Origin: Henckelia pumila
Taxonomy: Eukaryota > Streptophyta > Magnoliopsida > Lamiales > Gesneriaceae
NCBI RefSeq assembly: GCF_033568475.1
Contig: NC_133123.1
Coordinates: 20,012,622-20,076,621 of the forward strand
DNA: 64,000 bases
Reading direction: 5' to 3'
The notes beneath the pieces are model-generated. The model was not told where the DNA came from. It worked only from the letters and a program-made list of their open reading frames with translations, and did no database searches. The number at the start of each line of letters is the position of its first letter. The stretch's first letter is position 1. Shown one piece after another: positions 1 to 11,902 of the stretch. A program made the translations under genes and the position numbers.

Positions 1-372
1 ATTTATCTGTGATAGAGTATAACACAACGTTTCTGATTAAATTAATGATATGTTATTCACTTTATTATCCAACATAGGGGAAGAATTTGAGTTTTCTTGC
101 TCAAATTTGGGGTATTCTTATTTGCGTTGGGTTCGAGCCAATTTTGTGTCAAGAATTTTATTAAACTCATCACTTTTATATAAATTCCAATTTTGACTCG
201 ATTATATCATCAGCTTATACTGTCAAACTTTTTTCTAGGGGTTTTAATTTTTCGTCTGTGCTATTTGGAGTTAAAATCATATTTGATTTTGCGATGTATG
301 GAAAATTCGATCGATTGATGAAATTCAGTAATGATATATATATAATAAAGATTACAATCAAGGTTATGTGTT
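1..372. other. AT-rich intergenic sequence
   Basis: No open frame, RNA gene or repeat structure could be supported here. It is AT-rich DNA flanking the copia element that begins at 378. Confidence 0.5.
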
Positions 373-377
373 GCTTC

Positions 378-847
378 TGTTAGCTAGATATGAAAGGAGG
401 AACAAATAGGTGACCGAGGCCTGTGAAGAACACGGTTTTCTTAAAACAGGTTCGCCTCTTCACCGATGGTATTTTGAAGAACGTATAGACGTTTGTCTCT
501 CAGGATACAACGGCAGTACCCGTAGAAAATAAACACAAACTTGCTACTCCGGCGAACAGAAAGTATATCTGATCGTAATCATCTTTTGACACAAAATAAA
601 AGAAACATATACTGAAATGTAAAACCTTTGTTTTTTCTATATTTTTTCTTTAACATCAAAATGGGTATAAATAGAAATGTGGTCTTTCATGTCTACGTTT
701 CATCCCATGTACTTGGTTTCAAAAGTTGAACAAATGAATGCATTTAGTTTAATTAATAAAGCAAGTTACATGAAACAACTTCATTAATATGTGTATCAAT
801 TTTAATTCAAAACGTAAGACTCTTCCAACATTACGTTTCTTCCAGCA
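378..847 (-). repeat. 3' LTR of the copia element
   Basis: A 470-bp direct repeat of 4465-5072. Read on the minus strand it starts TGCTGG and ends CTAACA. It lacks 117 bp present in the other LTR; the lost segment lies between two AACAA(A/G)T heptamers (4488-4494 and 4605-4611 in the longer copy), so a deletion between short direct repeats is the simplest account. Confidence 0.85.
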
Positions 848-1352
848 ATCCCCACATGAATTAAAATTAATCAAGAACAAAAAAAAAATAGGTGATAACG
901 TTCAACAGTTGAATGTTTCATATGATAGGTAGGTGTTATCCTTTGAACCTTCCCTTGTGAAAGTATATTACTTTACTAGATGATCAGTAGACACGATGTC
1001 CTTAAACTGTTCTGCTTTTTGTGTAAACTTTGATATATTTCACACAAGATTCTTCTTGATACACTTTTGTTCTCATGATTATGTTCGTTTTGGTCATGAA
1101 CACTCGTCTGGTTCTGTGAGAGTATCTAAAATTGAGTCGTGCAATTTCTTCGAAGCAGCATCACTTCTCTCTCACATAGGTGATTCTTTGTAAGATCAAT
1201 TTGCCTTTGTTTTTGCTCATTTTATGTCGCATAGGAATCATTAAAAGTCGTATGCTTATCCTCCATCTTCACTGTTTCACCATAGGAATGGACAAGGGAT
1301 AACCCCCCACGGTGATTCACCAAGTCAGTGCAAGTAGGTTGTTCCATTGAAC

Positions 1353-2219
1353 CTAGTTCTTGGGATCTCCAATAAGCATAGGTTGGATTTTCTTTCGCAC
1401 CAACTTATTCACTGGCTTAAGTCTCATTCCTCTCGATGTTTTTGCAACTAGCTCACTATTTAACCCTTTGTTTAGCGGATCTGCTAGATTATCCTTTGAC
1501 TTCACATAATCAATAGAGATAACTCCATACAAAGACTTCACCAATTTACAGACTTTTTTTTTCTATCCAAGTGCAGAAAATCCTTCAAGTTGTTCCATGT
1601 AAATTTCCTCTTCTAAATCCCCATTTAGAAAAGCTGTTTTACATCCATTTGGTGTACTTCAAAATTCCGCAAAGCGGAAATTGCAAGTATCACTCGAATT
1701 GAAGTTATTCTCGTTACTCGAGAATAAGTTTCAAATTAGTCAAGCTCTTCCTTTTGACGGTATCTTTTAATTACCAATCCAGCTTATACTTATCTATCGT
1801 TCCATCAGATTTCATTTTTCGCTTGAAAATCCATTTATAACGTAGTGGTTTGCTTTCCGATGGAAGATCCACTAATTTACATGTATGATTTTTCAAAATA
1901 TATTCAATTTCGGAATTAATCGCCTCGTTCCATTGAGTTCCCTCAGATGAATTCACAGTTTTTTAAAGCTTTGAGGTTCACTTTCTAACATGAAAGTAAT
2001 AAAATCTAAACCAAAGGATTTTTCTACCCTAGATTTTTTGCTACGTCTGGGTTCAACCTCATAGTCAACATCATTTTCTTGTTCCAGCTTCTCATATGAT
2101 CTTTTAGAAGAACTTGATTCTTCTTTAGACTTGCATGGAACTAGATGTTTAAAGAACGAGGCATTCCCTGATTCCATTATCGTATTCTTGTGGAAATCAG
2201 GTATTTGAGATTCATACAC
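1353..2219 (-). pseudogene. Copia pol remnant: end of integrase, start of RT, tail of RNase H
   Basis: Frames at 1953-2219 and 1771-1956 give the integrase-RT linker and the first RT block (NGTW-like start, KPLRYKWIFKRK). After more broken RT sequence the motif VKSLYG is followed directly by VISIDYVKSKDNLADPLNKG, which belongs to the extreme C-terminus of copia RNase H. The junction is near 1527. About a kilobase encoding the YVDD block and the RNase H core is therefore absent. Stops and frameshifts are frequent. This is a dead gene with no expected product. Confidence 0.85.
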
Positions 2220-2334
2220 AAGAAAACGATAAGCACTGTTGTTTTGTGCATATCCAATAAAAATGCAATCAACAGTTTTTTTATCTTACTTTTATCCTCA
2301 TTGGAGTAGGTACTGCTACTTTGGCAAGACACTC

Positions 2335-3504
2335 TCACACTCGCAAGTATTGGTAAGAAGGTGTTCTTCCTTTACATGACTCATACGGACTTTTATCTTG
2401 CTTTTTTTGAGGAACCTTAATTAAAAGGTAATTTTCTGTTAAAACAGCTTCACCCCACATGTTTTGTGATAAACCAGAACTCAACAACAATGCATTCATT
2501 ATTTCTTTCAAAGAACGATTTTTTCTTTCTACAATGTCATTTTGTTGAGGGGAATAAGGTGTAGTTCTTTCATGTCTAATTCCATGTTGAACACAAAATT
2601 CAGCAAATGGTGATTCATATTCACCTTCACGATAACTTCTTAGCACCTTAATTTTCTTGTTGAGTTGATTTTCAACTTTGTTTTTATAGATGACAAATTT
2701 ATCTATGGTTTCATCCTTACTTTTGAGAAGATACACATAACAAAATCTTGTGCTATCGTCAACAAAAGTAATAAAATATGTATTTCCTCCACGTGTTTGC
2801 ACTGATTTTAAATCGCACACATCAGTGTGAATTAAATCAAGGGGTTCACTATTTCTTTCAATAGTTTGAAAAGATTATCTTGTTAGTTTTGCCTCAACAC
2901 AAGTCTGGCATTTGTGGTTTTTATCAATTTGAAATGCAGGAATGTTTTTCAAGTTAATTGATCTACGAATTGTATCATAATTAACATGTTCTAGTCTATC
3001 ATGTCATAAATTGGAAGACTCGAGAAAGTAAGCAGAAGCATTCACTTTATTCATTTTAGGTTTAATAGTCAATACATTGAGCTTAAAAAGCCCATCACTT
3101 ACATATCTATTTCCAAAAAACATTTTATTTTTAGACAAAACAACTTTATCTGACTCAAAAACAATACAAAATCCATACTTATTCAAAAGCGAACCAAAAA
3201 CTAAATTCTTTCGAATTTTCGAAACATACAACACATTGTTAAGAGTCAACTCTTTACCAAAATTCATTTTCAAGGTCACTTTTCCCTAACATTTGATATC
3301 AGAGGTAGTTGAATTCCCCATGAACAGTTTTTCTCTGTTCTTAAATTCCTCAAGAGTCGAAAACATCTCTTTATCAGAGCACACGTGACGAGTGACACCA
3401 ATATCAATCCACCACTCCCATGGATTGGAACCCACCAAGTTAACTTCAGAAATAACAATACATAGATTCATTTTAGAAACCTCTTTAGATATGGACTCTA
3501 CCAT
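2335..3504 (-). pseudogene. Copia protease and integrase remnant
   Basis: The protease block reads WWIDIGVTRHVC near 3400, where the family has D-S/T-G, so the catalytic triplet is damaged (D-I-G). Downstream, 3004-3279 carries the pre-integrase region (LYVSKIRKNL) and 2335-2820 the integrase core (IHTDVCDLK before it, then [12 protein letters not shown], and TPQQN-like [15 protein letters not shown]). The central catalytic block has RSYREGEY where the family usually has RSDxGxEY, so the second acidic residue is Tyr. Several frames are needed to read it. It is a non-functional relic. Confidence 0.85.
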
Positions 3505-4406
3505 ATTTATCTCTCTATTTTTCTTTGGTTTCTTGCATTTTGAAGCTTTGTGACCTGGACCACAACAGTTGTAACATTTTTCAAAGAATTTTCTCTTGAA
3601 AGTATCTTCCTTAGGTCCTAACTTGGAACCTCTTCCAAATGTCCGGTATTTTTCTTTGCTTTTGAGCTCTGACCATGCTCGTTCACATTGGCTTTAGCCA
3701 CATCAAGATTGAAAAATCTTTTCTCAGAGTCCTTGTTGTCTTCTTCAATGTGAAGTCTAACAACAAGTTCCTCCACATTCATTTCTTTTGTTTGTGTTTC
3801 AAATAATTTTTAAAATCTTTTTATCCTGGAGGCAGTTTTTCAATAATAGCTGCAACATGAAAAGATTCACTTAGCACCATACCTTTAGCATAAATCTCGT
3901 GCAAGATGACTTGGAGCTCTTGAACTTGACTGATCACAGTCTTGGAGTCCACCATCTTATAATCCAAGAAACGACCAACAATAAATTTCTTGGCTCTGGC
4001 ATCCTCATATTTATATTTTTGGTCCAAAGACTCCCATAACTCCTTAGCTGTATTTTTTTTTATCAATATAGACATTATACAGCAAGTCAGGCAAGCCATT
4101 CATTATATAATTTCTACACAAGAAATCAGAATAGTTCTATGCATCAACCGCACTAACAGCCTGAACATCTCCCTCACCCTCAGCTTATTTGGGAGCATCC
4201 TCAGTCAAAAACCTTTCCAAGCTCAAGGTAGTGAGATAAAAGAACATATTTTGCTGTAACCTCTTAAAATTCGATCCATCGAATTTTTCCGATTTAGCAG
4301 CATGGTTAACCGGCACTATAGCAGCATGAGCATTAACTGGTGCTGCTGACAGCTTGGCAACAGGAGGAGTCACCTTTGGTGCTGATACAATTGAATCAGT
4401 GTCCAT
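3505..4406 (-). pseudogene. Copia gag remnant with zinc knuckle
   Basis: The likely start is the ATG at 4406, 58 bp inside the 5' LTR edge; the protein begins MDTDSIVS and includes KSEKFDGSNFKRLQQNMFFY, a typical copia gag opening. The segment 3821-4099 gives the helical UBN2-type core ([15 protein letters not shown]). A CCHC knuckle, C-x2-C-x4-H-x4-C (CYNCCGPGHKASKC), lies near 3535-3570. The frame is broken between these blocks, so no full-length Gag can be made. Confidence 0.8.
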
Positions 4407-4464
4407 GTTTGAAAACACAACACAAACGATCAAATGTTTGGGAAAAAAGAATATGTTTTAAGAT

Positions 4465-5072
4465 TGTTAGTTGGATATGAAAGGAGGAACAAATATATTA
4501 GAAATAATATATTTAATTTCAGTAATTAAATAAAAGTATATATTTAATTGCATAAATATAAAATAATTAGATGAACAAGAAATGTGGTAGACTTCAGTGA
4601 ATTGAACAAGTAGGTGACCGAGGCCTGTGAAGAACACAGTTTTCTTAAAACAGATTCGCCTCCTCACCGATGGTGTTTTGAGGATCGTATAGACGTCTGT
4701 CACCCAGGATACAACGGTAGTACCAATAACAAATAAACACAAACTTGTTACTCCAGTGAACAGAAAGTATATCTGATTTTAATCACCTTTTGACACAAAA
4801 TAAAAGAAACAATATACTAAAATGTAGCACCTTTGTTTTTTTTTTTTTTTATATTTTTTCTTTAACATCAAAATGGGTATAAATAGACATGTGACCATTC
4901 ATGCCTACGTTTCATCCCATTTACATGGTTTCAAAAGTTGAAAAAATGAATGCATCAAATGAATGCATTTAGTTTAATTAATGAATCAAGTTACATGAAT
5001 CAACTTCATCAATATGTGTATCAATTTTAATTCAAAACGTATGACTCTTCCAACATTACTTTTCTTTCAACA
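4465..5072 (-). repeat. 5' LTR of the copia element
   Basis: A 608-bp LTR, the longer and probably ancestral version. It aligns with 378-847 over its whole length except the 117 bp at about 4494-4610. The right edge (TTTCAACA) is followed at once by the target duplication gcttc at 5073-5077. Confidence 0.85.
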
Positions 5073-6200
5073 GCTTCTATGATTACAAAACTACCTCAAA
5101 TATACTTTTTGAAAACTACATCACTGTACATAAAACATTTTTTCTTAGTAAAATTTATACAAATTTGTTCTATCATTATAATTCATTAATAAAAAAACTA
5201 ATTAAAAAGACTTGCACAATTTCTTATTGTCCTCCCCGGCCCCTCAGAATTTGGTTTTTTTAACATGATAATTACATTTTTGTGTTACTTGGGAGCAAAA
5301 CACTTTGGTTCCATGACCATATATGTTTTTTACAATCTTCCTCTCAATTTTTTTTATTCAGGATGAATTAACATCAGGAATCAAATGATCTTGGATTCAA
5401 ATATCACATGCGTGGACTAGTAGATAGGAAATTCCCCTACCCCTTTGATCCAAAATAATAATAATACTAATAATAATAAATCAGGAACCAAACTCATATA
5501 CACATGACTTAAAAATATTGACATGCTATTGAAACTCACTCACACAAAAAAATCCTACAATCCAAGAGAAGAAAATGTCAAAGTTTCATAGTAGTCTTAA
5601 AAAATTAATTTGTGTTTCGAATCAAGATGTTCATACAAACATCTTGTATAAAAATGAATAAAAAAATAATATTTTCTATATCCCATAAAATCATCCGAAA
5701 GTTGAAACATAGATATAATAATATTGACATGGCATAAAAACTCGCTCAAGTACTGGAAAAAAATGCAATCAGCAATGGTTAAAAAAGTCTGTGTAAATGT
5801 AGTAGTATGGTAAAGACAACTTTTGCGCCAATAAGTGGGGTTATATACTTATATATATATAAACAATAGTCAATCACCAAATTATCAATCTATAAAATTA
5901 TAATTATTATAATAATAAAAAGACTAAAAAAGCGTGGCGTTGGAGACATGAACCAACCGTGCAAGTTAGTTTGGGTTGCAGGTAATGGGGGAGAATTTTA
6001 ACGGTGGGGCCTATCATACGCGGGGTGCGCACGAAAAACGATGCCCGCACGTGCGCACATTCAGTGATTACAACCAAAAAAGGCTTCCTTGGTAATTACG
6101 AAGAAGCATCTATTTGATATTTAATAATTCAAAAAAGTTATTTGGTGGCCTTTTTGCATTACCAAAATGCCCTTCAACTCTTTTATTTATATTTATATTT

Positions 6201-6289
6201 ATATAATATAATATAATATAATATAATATAATATAATATAATATAATATAATATAATATAATATAATATAATATAATATAATATAATAT
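6201..6289. repeat. (ATAAT)n microsatellite
   Basis: About 18 near-perfect pentanucleotide units of ATAAT. It lies in noncoding DNA and is likely to vary in length between individuals. Confidence 0.97.
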
Positions 6290-6604
6290 TTACTATTTAT
6301 TAATAATTAATCAAACCATGAAAGGAAAACAATAACCATACGAGCCCGTTGATCGGAGAAATAAGAGGTTAAAAGTATTTTAAAAATTTTAGTTTTTGAT
6401 CATAAAAACAGTTTTAACAAACATTTTAAAAATATTTTTTCAGAAACTATAATTTCTAGCTCTGGCATTTTGCTTCTAAAGGAAGATTAAAATATAGACT
6501 GAGTCAATCATTTTTCTTTAATTTGAAATACGATGCAGGATGTTATATTTTTTTAAAAAAAATTGTTGCACCTGTTAGATAAAAATAAAAACCAAAAGAA
6601 AAAA

Positions 6605-6760
6605 TAGGCTTTTTGTGAGATGGTCTCACGAATCTTTATTAGTGAGACTAGTCAATCATCCTTATATTTAAAATAAAAAATAATATTTTTGGCATAAAGT
6701 CATATTTTTCCATAGTAACTCAAATAGCAAATCCGTCTTACAAAGATTTTTGTGTTGAAA
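6605..6760. repeat. Probable MITE relic with gtgagatggtctcac end
   Basis: The segment opens with an imperfect palindrome (gtgagatggtctcac) followed by a cgaatctttatt...gtgagac pattern and ends in a degraded 'ccgtcttacaaa'. From memory this resembles a MITE family abundant in asterid genomes. Its right end is decayed and no target duplication is clear. Confidence 0.4.
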
Positions 6761-7583
6761 AAAAAATACCTTCTGCTTTCTAACATTTAAAAATTTAAAA
6801 AAAACACTTTTCGTATTTATCCGAAAGTCAAAATTAATTTTGTTTCATTTAGTAAAAAGACTTAAAAAATTGAACTTATTTGAGCGTTTTTGTAAGTGAT
6901 AGTTTCTAAACCTACTCTTATTTTCTACTGTTCAAATTTGACATGGTCCAGGGTTGAGTTGCAGGCTAATGCGAAATCGGATTGGTTTAAAATTGATTTG
7001 AACATGTGAGATTCATGAAAATATATGGACCAACATAACTAAATTAAAATTTGACCTTTTGGATGTAATATAATTTATTTCATTTTTACTTTTGTTTCTT
7101 AAAACATCTAATCCAAAAATTAAATTGTTTACTTTTGATTATGTATGGTTTTTGTCACTCTTGTTTCGTTTATACGATGTAAGTGCAACACCTGAAATAT
7201 TGAAAAGAATTATAGATTGGAACAAAATAACTAAAAATATATTGAGACAAAACCATATATATGTAGCCTGATATATATATATATATATATAAAATGGGAT
7301 CAAGAAATTAAAAAAGATTAAAAAAACCCCTAATAATAGATCCAATTAATTAAATCGATTGTTTTCTTTCCACTTAAAAAAAACCCTAATAATGGATCCA
7401 GTTCAAAGTATAAATCATATATTATTTTCATAGATTTGGACTTAGAGATCGATTATTTCGATTTTAAATCAATTAATAAACATCCATAATATAAAACCGA
7501 AATATCTATATCAGCCTTGAGATTTAGGGATGACAGTGGATATGGTTCTATGGTTCTATATTCTTCGTCCTCATCCTTATTTA

Positions 7584-7932
7584 TCTATACTATTCTATAA
7601 AGGCTGAATATTTTATAGTAACTACTTTTTTGTGTGTCATGACACACCAAAAATCATATTTCAATTCTACCATTTTTTGTTGCTCAATTTCTTTTTTCCA
7701 CGTACATCTTCATTTTTTTTCAACCAATTTATATCATTTTTGCTTCCATGATTATATAATTTCAAATGTATATATCTCAAATATCAATTTGATTTTATTA
7801 GCATATTAAATTTTTATTATCTTTCCAATAATTAATTTTTAACTACTAATAATAATACATTATTTCATAAAAAACTCATAAAATATTTATGTATTATAGT
7901 GCACACGCATCTGCGTGTACTTCTGTCGCTAG
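7584..7932 (+). mobile_element. Short non-autonomous Helitron
   Basis: It begins TCTATACTATT and ends CTAG, inserted between A (7583) and T (7933), as Helitrons require. Ten bases before CTAG is a short hairpin (ACACGCA at 7903-7909, TGCGTGT at 7912-7918). No terminal inverted repeats and no target duplication are present. A second element with the same 5' end lies at 53272-53566. There is no coding capacity, so it depends on a helper element. Confidence 0.8.
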
Positions 7933-8477
7933 TAATATTTATCTTTGTCGGGTATATAACTTTCATCGTCATTCTTATGTTCGTTGGATGATCAAATATC
8001 CATATTCTACTAAAATCTTCTATCACCATCTGCAATTTCATTTTTAAATTTAATTAGTTCGATTAAGCTATGGATATTTATCAAATTTTTATAACAACGA
8101 TAAGAAAAAAAAATAAAAAAATAAGAAACTAAACAAGATATAAAAATAACAAAATATTTTTTAAAGCCAAGATATTGGAAATAGTTTATTCCAACAATAC
8201 TATCCTATAAAAATAGCATCATATATGTAGTAATATTTTCTTTGATTTTATCTATTCACTGGTTAATGAGACTTTACATTTAAGGCAATATCCAAATCAT
8301 GTATCATATGATTCGTATTTTTACTCATGTGATATGAAAAATCACTAATCATTAGATCTATGATTAAAATAATACTTCAAGTAGGTTCAACTCTATCCTC
8401 TGTTTATCTTCATTCAACAAATCATATTAGAATTACTATTTATTTAATATAAATAAGTATGTATATATGTATATATA
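7933..8477. other. AT-rich intergenic sequence
   Basis: Nothing recognisable between the Helitron and the inverted-repeat element beginning at 8486. Confidence 0.5.
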
Positions 8478-8796
8478 TTAATTTAGGAGCAAATTGGTGA
8501 TAAATCCCTAAACCCAAACTTGACTTTGACCTAGCTCCCTACCCATAAGATTCTTTGCAATAGCTCCCTAGGACCACCAAACTTAAATATTTAATTGTTT
8601 AATTCTTGTACTGAATTTATGCTTTTTTATGCTTACAATCAAAAGACTTTATGCTAAAATCTGAAGATTTTGTGCTTAATCATGGTACAAAGAATTATCC
8701 GTAAAAATGATATCAAAACCTTAGGTTAATTATTCAGACATAATATTATTCGTTAATTCATGTTTTTCTTTGTTGAGGAGAAGATTTTTACAAAAG

Positions 8797-8934
8797 ATGA
8801 CTTCAAACGAAGGTTTGAATCAAGAAGATTTTATTCATATGAAATCCTATAAACAAGTTAATCTATTCACAATAGATTACTTACAACAGGTTGTGATTAA
8901 ATCTTTTAATTTTGAAGAGATAAAGAAAAAATGA
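8797..8934 (+). CDS. Small 5' ORF of the pararetrovirus
   Basis: A 45-codon ORF at the 5' side of the viral block. Its stop overlaps the ATG of the next ORF (ATGA at 8931-8934), the stop/start overlap typical of polycistronic caulimovirid RNAs. The product is not recognised; caulimovirids often have a small protein of unknown role here. The overlap is the main support that it is real. Confidence 0.45.
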   Translation: MTSNEGLNQEDFIHMKSYKQVNLFTIDYLQQVVIKSFNFEEIKKK

Positions 8935-9301
8935 TTTCTAACTCTCAATTTTTAGAAATACTCCATATTCCTCTAAACTCTCCGGAGAGCTTAGAGAAAT
9001 TCAAAAGACTGTACAATATTACAGCAATCAGCTGTATGAAATACCTCGGAAAATTGAAGAAATCATTAAGAAACAAGAAGAAATTCTTGGAACCCTAAAG
9101 GATCTTCAAAATAAAATCATAAATCTAGAACACACTTCGGGTTCTAGAAAAGAAAATACAGGAGGAAGGTTACCACTCTCATTTGGTACCGAACATTTGT
9201 TACATCAGAAAGGTAAAACCAAAATGGTCCAAAAACCTTTAACCAATGATGAAATGATGATTAATCTTATAAAATCAGTATCAGAGAAAAACACTATCTG
9301 A
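8931..9301 (+). pseudogene. Pararetroviral coiled-coil ORF, frameshifted
   Basis: The ATG at 8931 overlaps the upstream stop. That frame is soon lost, and the convincing protein is in another frame, open from about 8942 to the TGA at 9299-9301. It is rich in Glu, Lys, Ile and Leu with heptad-like spacing (KIEEIIKKQEEILGTLKDL), suggesting a coiled coil like that of small virion-associated proteins. The function is inferred only from that shape. The TGA overlaps the next ATG as TGATG. Confidence 0.5.
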
Positions 9302-10265
9302 TGACTATTTTAAAAAGATTAAATCTCGAGGATCTACAAGATCTTGCGGATTCTTTTGCGAATCTCAAAGTAGTAGATCTAAAAATGAATTCCCCTGAGG
9401 GTGAACAACCCATAGGGAATCCCCCAAGATATGTGGTTAAAATAGAAGAACCACATAGTGAGTTCCAGGTTGAAGAAAATCACATCCAGCAGAAACCAGA
9501 TCGAGGAGGAGTAAAATCTCACTTCATCAAACTCCTTACGGAAAAACTGTTTTAGATCCAATACAACCTTACGGGGTTATGTTAAACCTTGATATTTTGG
9601 ACTTCAAAAATAGAGAAGATCTTATAGATAATTGGATAGCAGCAGAGACATTAGATCTCAATAAAGAAGGATTCATTAAACTTCTAGAAATGAGTCTAAT
9701 GGGATCTGTTAAGATCGCATGGGAGATGACTATGCCAGAAACTAAGGAATCAATCTTAGCAGGAGAATCTCTCAGCGAGATTGGAGAAAAATTGGACACC
9801 CTATTTAAAGCACAATTCATAGGGGTAGACTATTTCAATAATCAAGATACAGAGAAAAAGAGAAGATATACTCAAGCTCTTTATAGCCTCAAATTACATG
9901 ATATCTGTTTAGTTGATGAATACATTATGTTATTCACTAAATACAAATGAAATTCGGGATTCGAGGAAAATATAGCTATTCAGCTATTTTTCGCAAAAAT
10001 GCCAAGTCCCTGGAGAGAAATGCTGATTAAAGAATATGTTCCAGATAATCTTGATACATTAGCAAGACGTGCCTCTTTTTTGAAAGAAAAATTAACAGAA
10101 TGGTGTCATATGACAGCATTACAGAAGAACTACAAGAAAATAAAGGGTATAGATAAGCGTACACCTTTGTGTTGTAGAGAAAATGATCTTCCAACGATCA
10201 TTGGGAACAGATCACAGGGATTTAAAAGGAAGAATTCAGAAATAATCCCTATAATAAAAGAATGA
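9301..10265 (+). pseudogene. Pararetroviral coat protein, N-terminal and core part
   Basis: Three successive frames (9301-9555, 9579-9950, 9999-10265) read as one protein interrupted by stops or frameshifts near 9555 and 9947. The central segment (DNWIAAETLD, ... FIGVDYF, ... YTQALYSLKLHDICLVDEYI) has the helical character of caulimovirid coat proteins. It precedes the basic and zinc-knuckle region in the next frame. With at least two breaks no complete capsid protein can be produced. Confidence 0.7.
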
Positions 10266-11890
10266 AAAATTCTTGGAAACCAAGAACATTTTGGTCCAAA
10301 CAAAAGGCCAGATCCTATAGGTCAGGTGGAAGAAGTGGACCTACAAGAACATCCCCAGCAATAAACTCATCACAAAGCAGGGGAAGAACACCATCAAGAA
10401 GAACTTTCAGAAGAACTCACACAAAAGCAAGTGAAAGTTTCAAGGATTGCAACTGCTGGACATGTGGAGCAAGAGGACATATATCTACAAATTGTCCAGA
10501 AAACGAGAAAAAAAGAGTTAAACTCTTTGAAGTAACACCAGATATGGATGATGCGGTCTTCTTTCAAGATCTAGTCCAAGTATATCAATTTGAGAATATC
10601 CCCTCAAATGAAAGCATATACGAGGAAAAGAGATATTGTTTAGTCGAGAAGTTTATGAGGATGAATCAGAATCAGAATCAGAGTAAAGAGGAAGTGTTTC
10701 ACCATGAAACACATGAAATTTTGGCTGGGTTTTTTAGTCAAACCACGATATTTCATAATATGGTCCAAAGGATTATGAGAGAAAATCCAACATTACAGAA
10801 GTACCAAGGATTTTCGGCAGGACAAGTTGAAAGAGTCTTAGGAAACCTAGGGCTACGACAAAGAAGACATAATTTGATTTATAAGGTATCCAGAAGGGAA
10901 ATGGCGATCCCTATGGAATTAACCAGTAATCAAATTGAAATGCAGTTAATTCCCTTTGAAGAAATTCGAGAAGAATTACAGAAATTAAAAGCAGAAGTAG
11001 CAAAGACAATGTCTTGGATTCATATTGGAGCAATCCAAATTATGATCAAAGCTACTTTTAAAGATGGAATAAATTCACACATAGATATCGTAGTATGCGA
11101 TAAAAGAATGGGGAATATACAAGATGCGGTTCTAGGAACTATCTCGGAAAATTTATGTGCAGAAAAAATTGTGGGAGTTATTTATCCAAGAATAGCCTAC
11201 AATTTAGCTGATAGAGATTTTTGTCGAGCCTTGACTTTACATAAAAACTTCAAGGAAAAAAGACTAATGAAGGAAGGTAATAGACCATATTCTATTACGT
11301 ATCAAATTTCATATTCTCTTTCTAATACTCACCATTCTGAATTATTTATTAGAAATGAGTTAATTGAAATTCCAGAGATCTTTGGGAAAGTTGCTCAAGC
11401 AATATACCCAGAAAGAATCGAGTTTCCTTTAATTCAGAAAACAGACATTCAAATTCAAGACAGGTCGGTTCTAATAAGAGACCTTAAAATAGAACCTCAA
11501 AGGTTATCTTTCCAAGGAGACAGAATGACAAGCAGGATATGGGACAAATCTCCTATTCAAGAAATTCCAGCAGAAGAAAAAGAGTTTTCTATAATAGGAA
11601 AACTTAGATCTCCAGAAGGATGGAAAAAAGTGAAAATAGTATTCGAAATTACAAGTCATCGGAACATGTTCCCTTGTAACTCGATTTACTATTTGGAACA
11701 ACGGGAAAAAGGAACTTACCAAGGAGTGATAAATATTGGAGAATTGGAAGTTCAAATCTGGGGAATTCCAGGAAAAGAAATGAATCAACTCATTCTTGGT
11801 CTAGAATTCCTGGAGGACCATAAACCATGGAAACGCCTTGAAAATGGAATAGAGTTCATGACAAAAGAAAAGACTTGGAGGATTCAATAA
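10262..11890 (+). pseudogene. Pararetroviral coat zinc knuckle plus movement protein
   Basis: The longest intact frame of the virus, 542 codons, overlapping the preceding stop. Residues 1-60 are Arg/Ser-rich, followed by a CCHC knuckle at about 63-77 (C-x2-C-x4-H-x4-C, CWTCGARGH at 10454-10496), diagnostic of caulimovirid coat proteins. From about residue 215 to 420 the sequence matches the 30K movement-protein superfamily of caulimovirids (IHIGAIQIMIKATFKDGI, YPRIAYNLADRDF, ITYQISYSLSNTHHS). The movement protein should form plasmodesmal tubules. Since the 5' coat part is broken, this is labelled a pseudogene although the frame is open. Confidence 0.8.
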
Positions 11891-11902
11891 GAATTCTATG
11901 AA

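Larger units (their letters stand above)
378..5072 (-). mobile_element. Ty1/copia LTR retrotransposon, internally deleted
   Basis: A 4.7-kb element on the minus strand bounded by two related LTRs (378-847 and 4465-5072) and a perfect 5-bp target duplication gcttc at 373-377 and 5073-5077. The minus-strand order is gag, zinc knuckle, protease, integrase, then a short piece of reverse transcriptase: the Ty1/copia order, integrase before RT. A purine tract (atgtggggat on the minus strand) sits directly before the 3' LTR at about 848-857. I found no convincing tRNA primer-binding site after the 5' LTR. Stops, frameshifts and a large deletion make it non-autonomous. Confidence 0.9.
5078..7583. other. 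AT-rich intergenic region
   Basis: No gene is visible. It is mostly poly(A/T)-rich with a pentanucleotide microsatellite (6201-6289), a TA run (about 7269-7290) and an old MITE-like piece (6605-6760). A compact GC-richer patch at 5936-6090 stands out from its surroundings but has no open frame that I recognise. Confidence 0.5.

Noticed and set aside
7139-7345. Hydrophobic minus-strand ORF with Tyr-Ile repeats
   Set aside because: It is produced by a TA microsatellite in AT-rich DNA; the same applies to 20740-20988 and 32950-33353.
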